Positions 21,608-32,970 of a stretch of DNA of 64,000 nucleotides are shown piece after piece. Below the pieces are notes generated by a model that made no database searches, had not been told where the DNA came from, and was given only the letters and a program-made list of their open reading frames with translations. The position numbers and the translations under genes are program-made. The stretch is from Thuidium tamariscinum (lineage: Eukaryota; Streptophyta; Bryopsida; Hypnales; Thuidiaceae). The stretch covers positions 31,230,386 to 31,294,385 of the forward strand of contig OX344752.2 in assembly GCA_947034885.2 (NCBI GenBank), read 5' to 3'. Each line of letters opens with the position of its first letter. Positions within the stretch are counted from its first letter, which is position 1.

Positions 21608-21828
21608 TCCTAAGACATTGTAGACACTAAGACATCCAATGGATGAGATCTTAAAGAATCTTTTTACATTGGATAATGGGGACATTCTTTCATAGAATTT
21701 TATGTGAAAAAGGAAGATCTTGCACAATAATTTGACCTCCAATGAGTGCTCTTGATTTCTTCTAAGCAAATGATTTATACATTCAAAGCCAAGTAAATTA
21801 GTACTATGATCAACCTATCCTTTTCGGG
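21608..21828 (-). mobile_element. Short piggyBac-like TTAA element (copy 3), head-to-tail neighbour
   Basis: TTAA lies at 21604-21607 and 21829-21832. The left end reads TCCTAAGACATTG and the right end CTTTTCGGG. The interior AAAAAGGAAGATCTTGCAC, GACCTCCAATGAGTGCTC and AAGCAAATGATTTATAC match the 12.7 kb copy. The orientation is the same as copy 2, so the pair stands head to tail. Confidence 0.55.
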
Positions 21829-21884
21829 TTAACTTTGTCTTACATTTCTATTGCATATTGCTCCCAACGAGGTAGAGGGGTGCT

Positions 21885-22110
21885 ATTATGTGACTTTAAA
21901 AGTGTGAGCCCATGAGCTTAGAAGACTATGCAACCTTGATATAAGTGTGTCATTATAGTAACCTTCTATATAGTGCATATATTCTATAAAGACCTATATT
22001 ATATGTGTTTTTGTTATAAACACCTTCAATGGTTGCACAATATCTACTTATATACATGCTCAAGGCTTAGATGCTCACACTTTCATACTCACATACTAGA
22101 ACTGTTGGTG
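21885..22110 (+). repeat. Uninterrupted copy of the 19.4-20.5 kb outer repeat
   Basis: GCTATTATGTGACTTTAAAAG, then GAAGACTATGCAACC, ACCTATATTATATGTG, CACCTTCAATGGTTGCAC and CTCACATACTAGAACTG follow the order of the split repeat at 19424-20465. It serves as the empty-site reference for the CATTAG insertion there. Confidence 0.5.
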
Positions 22111-23019
22111 GCATGATTAATATGCTTTAGAAAATGAAGAACATTTTTTGCTTGTTGATGAAGGACTATGAATCAAAATGCAAGTGATTCCATAATTTTT
22201 GGATGCATTTTGAATTAGTTACAAATTTTTAAAGATGAAAGGTGTAGGATGCTAAAAGTGTCATGTAGGTGATGCCAAAATCCATTTGATTCACATCAAG
22301 AAATCACACTAGTAGTATGGAAGCATGTCATAGAGAAGAAGTTAAAACAACATTCAAGAAGTATATTCAAAGTCGATGACTTATAAGGTTGCCACCTTCT
22401 AAGTAATATAAATAAAATTGCACACTATTCAAAATGGCCTTTAATCCCTTAGCGCTCAAACGACCATTTTTTGGTCATTGTCTGACTTCGGGCAAAATTT
22501 CGGGAAAAAAAAAAACTTTTTTCAAATTTTTTTTTTCAAATTTGAAAAAATTGGGTTCTCTTTGAACATTTATATTCAAAACTAAGATCAATATGGTCAA
22601 ACAAAAATCATGAGAGATATAGCACAAAAGGTTTAGAATTGCCTAGTGTTGAAAAACTTACTATTTTGGAAAAGTGTTGATGGTCTCATTACTAGATCTT
22701 TTGCATTTTTTCACAAATCAATAGAAACCACAATTTTGACTAATCAACAATAAAAAAATTCATATACTAAATAAAGAAATTGTATTTTTGGTGAATTTTT
22801 GAAGTTATATCTTCAAAATTCATTTGAAGAGAACCTAAAAATAATTTTATAATTTTGATTGTACAAATGCTTTTTACATTTTGTACTCTACATTATCTTC
22901 TTTGATACTAACTTCAAAAAAATTACATAACTTACATTTTTTAACACATTTGTATTTTGTCCTAATCCCTTGGACTTTTCGGCAGGCCATGTGCATTACT
23001 AAAGGACAAATGTAAAGTG
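22111..23019. other. AT-rich intergenic DNA, one possible TTAA-element end
   Basis: No gene. TTAATCCCTTAGCGCTC at 22441 followed by GACCATTTTTTGGTC looks like one end of a TTAA element, but I found no partner end. Confidence 0.35.
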
Positions 23020-23285
23020 TAAGGTAGGCAACCCACAAGCACGACCATCTATAATTTGTGTACATTTCCAAAATCTCTTACGTACCTATGTGGTAGAACT
23101 GCTTTTAGAATCAAACTTTGTTCCTTCATGACTTTACCTAAATGTCCATTCTTTAATGCGTTGGAACCTCCTTTCACTTGCAAATAAAAAAATATAAAAT
23201 TCGAATAGACAAATAATACTCCGTAGTGATCGAGCACAGTATGAATTAAGTTAGTGGCGCTTTTGGTTACCTACGAAGTTACCTT
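23020..23285 (-). repeat. TAAGGTGGGTACACC-family MITE, diverged copy
   Basis: The stretch runs from TAAGGTAGGCAACCCAC to GGTTACCTACGAAGTTACC. It shares with the copies at 28.9 and 49.2 kb the internal marks ACCATCTATA, TTTTAGAATCAAACTTTG and GCGTTGGAACCTCCTTTCACTTGC, although it is clearly more diverged. It lies about 1.3 kb before the dioxygenase start. Confidence 0.6.
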
Positions 23286-24169
23286 CAGAATGTTTTGAGA
23301 GGCGACTTGCTCATCTTGAGTTTTTTCATTTTTTTGTGAGGGTGGGTGCATCAGTGTCTTCAGAATCTGTAAGTTGGAGAATGTTTGGGAAACACGCAAC
23401 TGCACCGACTCCCTTCTGTACTGTACAAATCTGGAGGTGCCGAGGTACTGTACAGTACTGTATAGCTCCCCCATCTTCCACTTCACTCATCGCAAGAAAT
23501 CCCACAATGATTCCACAAGCATTCCTTTCCATGAACACTTCGTGAACTGGCTCTCGCATCTTCAGTTTCTCAGCTTGATGGTAAGTTTCTGGAAATCTTT
23601 TGCAATCTCTTGCAATCTTTGACTGCACGCTCGTTGTCTAAATATCTGCAATTTGGAAGGAAGCTTTGACGGAGACCGTTGCAGGACTTTTTGCTCGAAA
23701 TGCATTCCGTCTCTTTCAGTTTTGAAGTGCTTCATGGATCTGGAAATGTGGGGTTTTAGCAACCGGTTGATTTGAGTGTCAGAGGGGAATTTGCATCGTT
23801 GAAATCTCCACCTGTTTGAGGATCGAATTGAGAGTTGTGTTACAATTTAGCTGATAATCTTGTTTCGGTTTCTTTCGATTTGAGAGTGTTGACGAGAGTT
23901 AGGGTTTGCTGAGGTTGTCCATCGCGATGCTGAAGTTTTGAACGTGGAGTTGTTCAAGATTCTGTGGTTGGGGCGAGTGCATTGTCGGGGTCCATACTTT
24001 CGGACATCTATTCAAAGGGCACGGCACCTAACCCTGGTTGGAGAATTTGAGTTCGGAGGAGAGTGAAGACCACGGCAACTGTCTGTATGATTTTCGTTGA
24101 ATTTGTCAAGGATTTGGTCAAGGATTTGGTGTTTCTTCTACTACTTTTTTGTTGGTTTGCAAGGGTTCG
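23286..24169. other. Island DNA upstream of the dioxygenase
   Basis: Less AT-rich. On the minus strand 23590-23462 is open and protein-like (KMREPVHEVFMERNACGIIV, FLAMSEVEDGGAIQ), but I cannot name it or extend it. TACTGTACAGTACTGTA-type palindromes lie at about 23446-23463. The stretch may contain the dioxygenase promoter and 5' untranslated part; no TATA box could be assigned with confidence. Confidence 0.35.
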
Positions 24170-24173
24170 TTAA

Positions 24174-24369
24174 CCCTTGCAGACGCCAAATCTTTTCGTA
24201 CTGGTCTCGAGTTTTCAACTTCTAAAAATAGATATTAATTGCATTATAACGTTCTCAGGGTGCACACCACATCATGGGCGGTGTCTAGAGCCAGAGATTC
24301 CCCGAACCCCTTTTTCTGTCACGGTCAAGGTGAATGGTGACCCGAGGGATCGCTTTTTTCCTTTACGGG
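24174..24369. mobile_element. Possible TTAA element in the dioxygenase 5' flank
   Basis: It starts CCCTTGCAGACGCC after a perfect TTAA (24170-24173) and ends CTTTACGGG before TAAA (24370-24373). The right end matches the CTTACGGG right end of the large element at 59795-61024. It ends about 170 bp before the ATG at 24544, so it may lie in the promoter or 5' untranslated region. Confidence 0.35.
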
Positions 24370-24543
24370 TAAACACCCCCTAAGTTGCCAACCGAGTGCA
24401 TGGTTGATCCTCTGTTTATGAAATTCATCTAACGTGAAACGTGTGCTTGTTTGGAATGAAGCAGGTTTGAAAGAATCATTTTGAAGGACAGTGTTTATCA
24501 TTGTGAAGAATCGTTGAGAAGACTGTTTCTAGTGGAGTGGGCA

Positions 24544-27500
24544 ATGGCTTCCACGGTTGTGGAAGGAATCTGCTGGTCCCATGACAGGGTGCAGTCCGTG
24601 TCCGAGCAAGGGCTTCTAGAAATACCCGCCTCGTACATTCGACCTGCCGAGGAACGCCCCAACATCCGGATTTCGTCTTCCCTGAAGAAGATTCCGGTCA
24701 TTGATTTGGCGGAAGGGGGCCCAGACATCAGTGTCCAAGTGGGGCAAGCCTGCCGTGATTGGGGCTTCTTTCAGGTCAGCTTTTGAGGCTTATACCTTAA
24801 ACTTTTGTTTCTTTTGCGTTCCTTTTGTGTGCATGTTGTTTGTGTGGCTTATTTGATATCAAGTATTGATTAGGAAGAGTTTCCCTACACATGATACTAA
24901 AGCTTGATTAGCTTTTGGGATGAAACTTTTAGTTGTGGACTGTTGGAGGTCCTAGCAATCTTCATCCCTTTTTGATTGTTTTCTTGCATAGAAGCATGTC
25001 TAGGTTTTGCAGGGATGATCATTCCACATTGTGGTTGAGATTGTGTTAATTTCAAAGTATAGCAATAAGGACTCATTTGTGGCCATTATGGTGCAACAGG
25101 TTGTGAATCATGGAGTACCTTTGGAGCTTCTGGAGCGGATACGCCTGATCGGTGCGCATTTCTATGCAAGGCCACTGGAGGAGAAGCTTGTCTATGCCTG
25201 CAAGGATGTCGGGACAGCTCCCGAGGGCTATGGCAGCCGCATGCTTGTGAAGGATGAGCAAGTGTTGGATTGGAGAGATTACATCGACCACCATTCATTG
25301 CCCCTTTCTCGCCGCAACATCAATCGTTGGCCTGCCGATCCACCTCACTATCGGTACGTTTGTTGACACTTGGGAGGGTGGGTGGGTGGGTGGGTGGGTG
25401 GGGGGTGGGAGGGGGTAGGGGGTCTGGTTTTAATTTTGCCTCTCTAAATTATGGGGTAGGATTATGCTTGATTTCATGCAAGTCTGTGAATGGTTCTAGG
25501 TCAGCTGCCTATCCTGCAGGATGTGATCCTTTTAGAGTAGTTGATGCACGGTGTGATAGAGACTTATCTTTAGGGATGCAAGGTGGTCAGCTTTTGCCAC
25601 GTTTGCTTCAGAATGCTTTAACCAGCTTTGTCTCGCTGTTGTGGTGCAATCTCATTTGTCACAGACACAATGCTTGTATTTCATATTTTCCTGCCTTCCC
25701 GAAGTCGTCCAGTCTTTTTGATTCACAAGACCACCTTCCCAATTCATTTTTAGCCTTGTATATGGATACAAATCCTCATATCCATCTGTGTACTTGGGTT
25801 AAGAGTTGTGAGTTATGCATTCAATTTTGTCATACTCATTTATATGAAGAGAACTATTCATGAATTTTGTTGCATCTACCTTGTCACTTCTCCTGTTGTC
25901 GTAATGATCTGCCTCTCTCTTGACTGCTATATTTGGTTACTACCTTGGTGCTCCCACAGCTGGTTATGTCTGGTAACCGGTGTGATTATGGAGGTTTTAA
26001 AGATCAGTCACACCAGCTTGGCTGTTCCCCTAAACCTCTCTGCTTATGCTGGTTACAAGAAACTATATGCGGAAGAGAAATGTCCATTGGAAGTCATTTT
26101 CTCTCTTTTTTGATTGCACAGTTGGGATCTACTACTTGATTCCTCCGTTAAAAATATGGCGATGTTTTGATTTTTCCAGGGGCACTATAGGGGAGTTCAG
26201 TGATGAAACGTGCAAGCTGGCGCAGCGACTACTGGGCTTTATCTCGGAGAGTCTTGGATTGCCAGCACAGTCTCTGGAAGAGGCAGTTGGAGAGCCTGCC
26301 CAGAACATTGTCATCAACTATTACCCTCCCTGCCCACAACCAGATCTCACGCTTGGTCTCCAGGTACTTATGTCTTGTATGTGTTCTACAAAGTAGAGTT
26401 TTGCAGGCCTTGATTTCGTCTTCTTTAGTGCTTGTTGTCTCTACTCGAAAGAGAGAGACTAAACAATGGATTCGACATCTTGAACGATTCGGTGACCATA
26501 TTCCAAAGAATGAATATCTTATGTCTCGTAGAGTTGTGACATGGCTGTAGGAATAGTTGCATTCTAAGATAGTTGAATTGGATTTTTGAATTTTTCAAGC
26601 AGCAAGTATCATACTGAATATCGCATTAAGGATTATATTGATAGACATGACAATTGTTCGGTTCTTTTTCGGTTTGAGTCACTTGTGAGTAGCTGCTTGT
26701 TTTTGCTTTCCTCCTCTGGATAGATACTGTGATTGATGTTGTGTATTGTTGCTGTGTGGGCAGTCACATTCAGACATGGGAGCCATCACATTGCTTCTCC
26801 AGGATGATGTTGCGGGATTGCAAGTCAAAAAGAATCGTGAGTGGTTCACTGTACAGCCGATACCTGAGGCATTTGTCGTGAATCTCGGTGACATGTGCCA
26901 GGTAATCTTTTCTGCCCCAGCTCTTTTCTTTTAATCATCTTTTTTTATTTTTATATGGGGTTTCTTGTTAGAATATTCTTGCAGACAATTGATGAGCTTT
27001 AGTGCCATTTTTTATTGCACATGTTTGAGATGAGAAGTCCTGTACCTTGCTTTGTTCAATAGAAATTTAAATCTACGCCAATGAACAAGAATGAGCAAGA
27101 ATGACATAAAGAGGTGGCGCTTAAATGGCTCCCATTTATGCAACATGCAAAATTACTTCGTTATAGCAAGGTTTCAAGCGACCTTTTTGAGGTGGATCGA
27201 ATACTTGTTACCTCGAATTCAACAGAAGGTGTCATAAGGTGTCAAAAAGTGATAGCAAGAACTCTTTACTCCTGTATTGGTGTAAAAATCATTTTTTATT
27301 TGTGTCACCTTGTTTTGTCCAATACTGACTTGATAGTGGTTCAAGAATGAGCATGAAGAGGTAGGTTTTATAGAGTCAATTTGAGATAACAGGGTGCCAG
27401 CTACCTCTGTGAGGTGGATTGGACACTTGTCACCTCAAATGCATCATAAACGCAATGGAATATATATATATACACACACACCACCATTAGATACACATGA

Positions 27501-27837
27501 TGTTGGTTCAAATTTTTAGTTTGTTGCAATCTAAACTGGTTTACAGTGAGCCCAGTGAATGAAGCTAATAGTAATTTTATTGGCGTCACAGATATTGACG
27601 AATGACAAATACAAGAGCGTGGAGCACCGTGTGGTGGTTAATGGAGAGAGATCCCGGTGCTCGGTGGCCACTTTCTACGATCCTGCCAAGACCAGGCTCA
27701 TCAGCCCAGTCCAGGCGCTGGTAGACAAAGACCATCCTGCGCAATTCCCGAGCATTTTGTACGGAGAACATGTTAAAACGTGGTACTCCAAGGGTCCCGA
27801 TGGCAAGAAGAACATCGACTCCCTTGTCATCGAATGA
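24544..27837 (+). CDS. 2-oxoglutarate/Fe(II)-dependent dioxygenase (DOXC class), five exons
   Basis: Exons: 24544-24774, 25100-25353, 26180-26363, 26764-26901 and 27592-27837, all with GT/AG borders and consistent phase, giving 350 residues, the family's usual size. The start is the ATG in GCAATGGCTTCC. The N-terminal DIOX_N domain holds [10 protein letters not shown] and [11 protein letters not shown]. The catalytic 2OG-FeII_Oxy domain has [16 protein letters not shown], iron ligands His225 and Asp227 ([15 protein letters not shown]), His281 ([11 protein letters not shown]) and the 2-oxoglutarate-binding Arg291 and Ser293 (RCS). It hydroxylates or desaturates a small molecule using O2 and 2-oxoglutarate, in the cytosol. 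The segment [19 protein letters not shown] and the C-terminal [11 protein letters not shown] recall jasmonate-oxidase/anthocyanidin-synthase-like enzymes, but the substrate cannot be read from sequence. Intact; no breaks seen. Confidence 0.93.
25372..25422 (+). repeat. (GGGT)n G-rich array at the start of intron 2
   Basis: Starting 19 bp after the intron 2 donor, the coding strand carries at least ten runs of three or more G (GGGT units, then G5-G6 runs). Such a run pattern can form G-quadruplexes in the pre-mRNA. This is the only G-rich array in the window. Confidence 0.9.
27040..27450 (+). repeat. Degenerate tandem duplication in intron 4
   Basis: Two related stretches lie about 250 bp apart. 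Both hold a CTTGCTTTGTTCAAT/CTTGTTTTGTCCAAT word, AATGAGCA(a/t)GAA and GAGGTGGAT(c/t)GAATACTTGTTACCTC or its variant. Divergence is high, so the duplication is old. It lies within the dioxygenase intron 26902-27591. Confidence 0.5.
27459..27481 (+). repeat. (AT)n(AC)n microsatellite in intron 4
   Basis: A compound dinucleotide repeat, ATATATATATACACACACAC, within the last intron of the dioxygenase gene. Confidence 0.9.
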
Positions 27838-28069
27838 TTCAGGCTCTGACTGCAGTGAATCCTCACGATTGGAGTCGAGCCTCAGTACGAGAGACATAGC
27901 CATTGATGGCTTCTGCACCGATTAATTTTGCGAAAAACGTTTGTTAGCCCTTCTGTATATGTTGTAACTTGTAATTCTTTACACATAATGTTTGAATACT
28001 TGTTGAAAGTTCACCTTCTATCTTAATTGGTTCCGGGGTTTTCGAACGCACCTGAGTCGTATTCAAGGT

Positions 28070-28129
28070 TAATGTTTGAATACGACAAGATGAATTCAAG
28101 CTTTATTATTAATGTTTGAATACGACAGG
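28070..28129 (+). repeat. Direct repeat 3' of the dioxygenase
   Basis: AATGTTTGAATACGACA occurs twice, 42 bp apart, in the downstream flank of the dioxygenase gene. Confidence 0.7.
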
Positions 28130-28164
28130 TGTTTAATTCAGGGTTCAGGGTTTTGGGTGTTTAA

Positions 28165-28385
28165 CCCTGAAGCGCTCCGACGTCCATATGCTGGACGATG
28201 AACAGAGGGCTTCAAGGCACTGTTTCATTCAATTAACTTCTCATTTATCAAATGTAACACTTGAATCTAGAAAAGACAACCTTCCTTAATGACCAAATTC
28301 ATTAAATTATGGTAAATGATATATCTATACAAATGTATAAGTGAAAATGCACAAAAATTCAAAAAAGGATTGAGACATTTCAGGG
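28165..28385. mobile_element. piggyBac-like TTAA element, 3' of the dioxygenase
   Basis: TTAA borders lie at 28161-28164 and 28386-28389. The left end is CCCTGAAGCGCTCCGACGTCC, the right end ACATTTCAGGG. The left part holds GGACGATGAACAG, also found in both arms of the large element at 59795-61024, which ties the two into one subfamily. A second left end, CCCTGAAACGCCGGAGG, starts at once after the right TTAA (28390) with no partner found. Confidence 0.55.
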
Positions 28386-28549
28386 TTAACCCTGAAACGC
28401 CGGAGGGACGGAGTGGAATGACAGATGCTGAAGCCCTGAAGACGCTGTAGCGCATGGTAGGAGGCAGTAATACTGCAGAAAGAAGGAAGTGCGAGATTAA
28501 TGAAGATGATTCCCCCAGAAAACCAAAGTCCGGGCAGTTTGATTTGTGA

Positions 28550-28920
28550 GTGATTCCGAGTCGAGTAAGAGTAACACGGAACAGTTTGATGATGCAGCAG
28601 TGTCTACATTCCCAATCTGTCTTTCGAATACAAGCAAGAAATTTACAGAAGACGCTTTCTATTGCAATAAAAGATCCTTGTAATCATTATCAGTTCACTG
28701 ATGACTTGGCAGGTTGCCCGTTGTTAAATTTAAAAAAAAATTCATTAGCTTCCAGTATAATTGAAGGGCACCCTCTGCCTACTCACGGCATTGCAAATGC
28801 CTAAATTTCATAGCAGTTGGACGGGGAGTCACGTAAGGGGAAGCACCCAAATGTGACATAAGTCATTACCTGACACCTAAAAAATGATCTAAATCCAAGT
28901 GTAAGTGGATCTGGAGTAAA
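28550..28920. other. Intergenic DNA without a gene
   Basis: Composition is intermediate, and I see no reliable frame, RNA or repeat end. Confidence 0.35.
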
Positions 28921-29197
28921 TAAGGTAGGTACACGCAAAATGGCATGTGACCTAAAAGTGCCATCTACACTATGCATATATTTCCAAAATCAGTCATGTA
29001 TCCAGACTATAGATGGCACTTTCAGAAACAGACTTTGACCGTTAATAACTTTTGCATATGGTATCCAAATCCTATGTTCTTTGGTGCATTGGAACATGCT
29101 TTCACTTGCCAACAAGACTGTATAAAAATCTGGATAGCATGATAGCAAGAACTAGGCACAATAAGAATAAGTGGCACTTTTAGGTGTACCCACCTTA
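28921..29197. repeat. TAAGGTGGGTACACC-family MITE
   Basis: The ends are TAAGGTAGGTACACGCAAAA and CTTTTAGGTGTACCCACCTTA. The interior (AAGTGCCATCTACACTATG, CAGACTTTGACCGTTAATAACTTTTGCATA, GGTGCATTGGAACATGCTTTC) aligns throughout with 49185-49460. It is 277 bp and non-coding. Confidence 0.75.
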
Positions 29198-29703
29198 GGT
29201 GGGGGGTTCCAAGAAAATGTCACTCTTCTAAAAACTCATCAATCCCCTACACATGATCCAAGCTTACATTCTGTTGCTTTTGGGTGTTTTTGTGCCCATT
29301 GTGGTATTAGTCTAGTGTCCACAGTAGGTGTATCTATGTAATTCTTTCCAAAAATCTGTAATACATCCATATAAGTTCAAAAAAATACCAAACCAATTCT
29401 GTTGGTTTACTACACCATTTCCTAACAAATGCATATCATTTTTTTCTCTATGCACATCACATTTAGGTGCTTAAACCTAAAACCACTAAAGCGATTGAAA
29501 TTTGTAGTTTCCATTTCTACAAATTTTGACATAGCCTATCTGATTGACGTAGGTAGCTCATCAACAATGTGGACAATTCATCAACAACACTGGTACATCA
29601 CCTTTTAATTCATTGAAATTTTCTCGGATGAAAAATATTCTCTTTGTAGTGAGTTTATGTCATTTGAAGTCAATTGATAGCTGAGTTAGTTTTGTTCTAG
29701 GGC
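29198..29703. other. AT-rich intergenic DNA
   Basis: No gene or recognised repeat end. Confidence 0.4.
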
Positions 29704-29706
29704 TAA

Positions 29707-30114
29707 GAGCATCTCCATGCCAACACAGCCAATGGCGCAAACTGGGCATTTGGCTAGGCCCAGCCAAGTTTATTGTCACACGGCTCACAAAATAAGGCTC
29801 AACAAATGGCCAGGCCCAGCCAAATTTCCCGAGCAAATAGGGAAATGGAGAGTGCCCGGCTTGGCTTGGTATATGCTTCCGAGCGGCTTCTAAGGTACAA
29901 TCAACACATCGGAGACCTTTCTCATTATGACAACAAGCAAAAGGACTTGACCACTTCATCTCCATGTCATATTTCTCATTATGTTGTGCTAGTCCCCCCC
30001 CTCCCATTTTTTGTGGTGAGTATAGCCGTAGGGTGACCTCCCTCTATATTGCGCAACCAACCTCTATTTGATACCATGACCGGGCTTTTTGCCATCTAAG
30101 GCATAGAGATGCTC
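29707..30114. mobile_element. Tourist-type (PIF/Harbinger) MITE with TAA duplication
   Basis: The ends are GAGCATCTCCATGCC and GGCATAGAGATGCTC, with TAA on both sides (29704-29706 and 30115-30117). GAGCATCTCCA ends with a 3 bp TWA duplication are typical of plant Tourist elements. Inside are GGC(t)AGGCCCAGCCAA words repeated twice. It is non-autonomous; the Harbinger transposase relic at 45.9-47.2 kb is the only such source visible here, but a direct link is not shown. Confidence 0.7.
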
Positions 30115-30117
30115 TAA

Positions 30118-32970
30118 TCTCTAGTTCTTAAGCCCTCAATCTCTATCTTCTTCTTCCTAGAGTTTATTGTGGACTTACTTCAAAACTAATTCAATCATTA
30201 GGGTGGTTGCAAGAAAGGCTTGCTGTTTTTTACTTTTTGTAGCACATACAAAAAACTTAATTGTAGATGTTGAGTACTATGAGTACTTTGTAGTTAGTGG
30301 AGCAATATCAATTGGTGAATGGAAAAATCAATGGATTAAAGTATTGTTGCATATAATATGAATTACTTGTGAGTACTAAGGTCTAGTTTATACTTGAGGT
30401 TAGATTGAAGGCTATATGAAACCCTCCAATTTTGAACCAATAGGATCATTCAATTTCTCAAAATTTGATCTAGGAAATATGTACTTGGATTTTACAATGT
30501 AGGTGGTATGGTATTGACGCCAAACCTTTTGGTTCTGAGGGAAGAATTGGGACAAGGTTTTGGATGCTTAGAATTCCCATGTAGGGCTAGTTTAGACTCC
30601 TCTATTGAATGAAAGAAATATCTACCATCAGTTTTTAGAATTTTATTTTTATCTTCCTTACAAATTCCTTCATTGTGTTTCTTATATATTTGTACTTTAT
30701 CTTTTGAATTCACATCAATCCTTGTCACATAGGTTTGTTTTATTAATAAAGTAGGAGCATCCATAATTTTCAATTTAAGCAATTTCATCATACTTGGAGA
30801 TGCCTTTGCCTAAAAAGAATATTTTTTTCAGTATTAGCAATTGAAATTCGTAAATTTTGAAAAAAAAAGTAGAATTTTTGAATAAGGCATCTAATTTCTA
30901 TGAATTTTCTAAATAAGATTCACTGAGGCACCTAAATAACCACTCATAGGAAATCTACTTGATTTTGATATTAAAATCTAAAAAAATCAAAACTCACCAA
31001 TAACAATTAAGCATAGGGATGGTTTCAAGGTACTTTTGGAGACACTTTTAAAGGAATCTTAGTATCAAACAATAGGTACATTGAAATCAATAGATACTCC
31101 TACCTTATGCTAGACAAATTGCTTTATACAAGTTGGTTTTTAAAATTTTATTTGGACATAATAATTTATATAATTTATTAGGAAATTAAATTAATTTCAG
31201 ATGGTTAAGTGAAAAAACATTTTAATATTGTTTACCTTGTTGAAATAATTTAATTGCCTACTTGCCAAAAGTTATCATTATTGGATTGTTCATAATTCTA
31301 TATTTTATTGTTGGCTTTAGATAAAAAGTTCCTACACACCAAAGAAGGCAACATTTGGATATTGTTTTATATTTCTATATTTTAAAATAGCTTAGGCAAC
31401 ATAAATAAGCTCACTCTTGAAGTAACCATTCAAAAAATCACTTGCCTTTTCATGGAAGTTGAATTTTTTCAAACAATTTTCAATCAATTGTAATAAGAAT
31501 AGAATTGAATTTGGCATCTAATTCAAGTCTTTTCATATTTTTTGGACCTTAGTGTAAGTATTTAGGAAATTTTTGAAGCTCAAATGTAGTGGTCACTAAG
31601 TCACTAGCCACCTCCTTCAATTACATTGCTACTACATTGAAGAAAGCAAAATAGTGTACAATCAAGTACAAGAAGTTATTGAACTTGCCTTTTAGAGCCA
31701 TTCAAAGATTTGTACATAATATAGAATAAAATTGGTTTTGTTTTGTCTTGGATAGTTATCATTCAATTTTTATTTATACCCAATTTAAACATACCAAATT
31801 TCAATTTAGAAAAATTAAAATATCATTTTTGGTGAATTTTTAAAGTCAATTTTTGAGATTTTTCATAATATTTTATTGAAAAAAATGGTAATTTTTTTTT
31901 GGTTTGATTGCATGAATATGAAGGAAATATCCATGTGCACATCTCTTGTATTAGAAAACAACCCCTTAAGTAACAAAAATATGGCCAATGAGGAGTTCAA
32001 TGTAAGGCATTATATGACCAACCTTTGTAAAATAAATATTTATAGCTTTTAACTAGATTTTGCTATTTGAACCTCACACTATTACTAATTTTCTACATTT
32101 CAACATAATAGTACATAAGTACAATTATTTTGCCAAAATCTAGTTAAGATATAAAAATATCTATTTTACAAAGTTTAGCATATGACACTTTATATTGACT
32201 TCTTTGTATAATATATTTTTGTTACTTAATAAGAAGTTTTTTAATATGAAATATGTGCATATAGATGTTCCCTACACACCTATCAAGTTGAATTAAAAAA
32301 TTCATCAAGAGTTGTTTTTAGTAAAATATTATATAAAACCAAGAAATAGACTAAAAATTTTTCCAAAAATAAAATTTTAGTTTTTTGAAACTAAAATTTG
32401 GTAAACATGATTGGAATTACGTAAAGATGCAATGATAATTATGCTAACCAAAATATACCAATTATATTGCACATTGTAAAAAATATGTGAAAGGCTCAAA
32501 TAGGCAATTTGTAAGGTTTTAGTACTTGACTGTACCTTTGTGCCATGATCACTTTTAGAGCATAGGTGCTTTTAGAACAAATTACCTTATACATTTATTG
32601 CTTTACATTCTACCTTTGAATAGTGACCATGTTGCAAAAGAAGAAAATAGGGAGTGTGACTTAATGTATATTCAATTAATAAATGATTCAAATGTATATA
32701 AAAAATGAATAGATGCATACATACATTCAATGAAGTAAAATTAATAATATATAGAAAATTATGAACTAAAAAACACTAAAAATTAGCAATTTGTGAAGAT
32801 TTGATGGTGATCACATTTCATTAGAAGAATGAATTTGAAATCATCTTCAATGTTCATTAGTGTGTAACTGTGTATGCCAAAGAGCTATATTTGTTCCACA
32901 TATGAATATAGAGTAATTTATTTTTAGATGCCTTTTTGTAGGCACATACTTGCCTAGTAGAGAAATAGAC
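30118..32970. other. AT-rich intergenic DNA, no gene
   Basis: A long desert. The only element trace is a left end, TAGGGTGGTTGCAAGAAAGGC, at 30199 belonging to the CAAGAAACAC family, without a clear partner. A minus-strand frame at 30492-30791 has low-complexity composition and no supporting features. Confidence 0.4.

Noticed and set aside
22441-23016. A full TTAA element from TTAATCCCTTAGCGC to near 23.0 kb
   Set aside because: No right end of the AGGG-TTAA type could be found; only the left end is mentioned.
24498-24728. Minus-strand open frame overlapping dioxygenase exon 1
   Set aside because: Shadow of the real plus-strand exon, which has the [10 protein letters not shown] motif and correct splice sites.
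25270-25863. Plus-strand frame of 197 codons with glycine and valine runs
   Set aside because: It overlaps exon 2 out of frame and intron 2; the GGWVGG-like part is the GGGT microsatellite.
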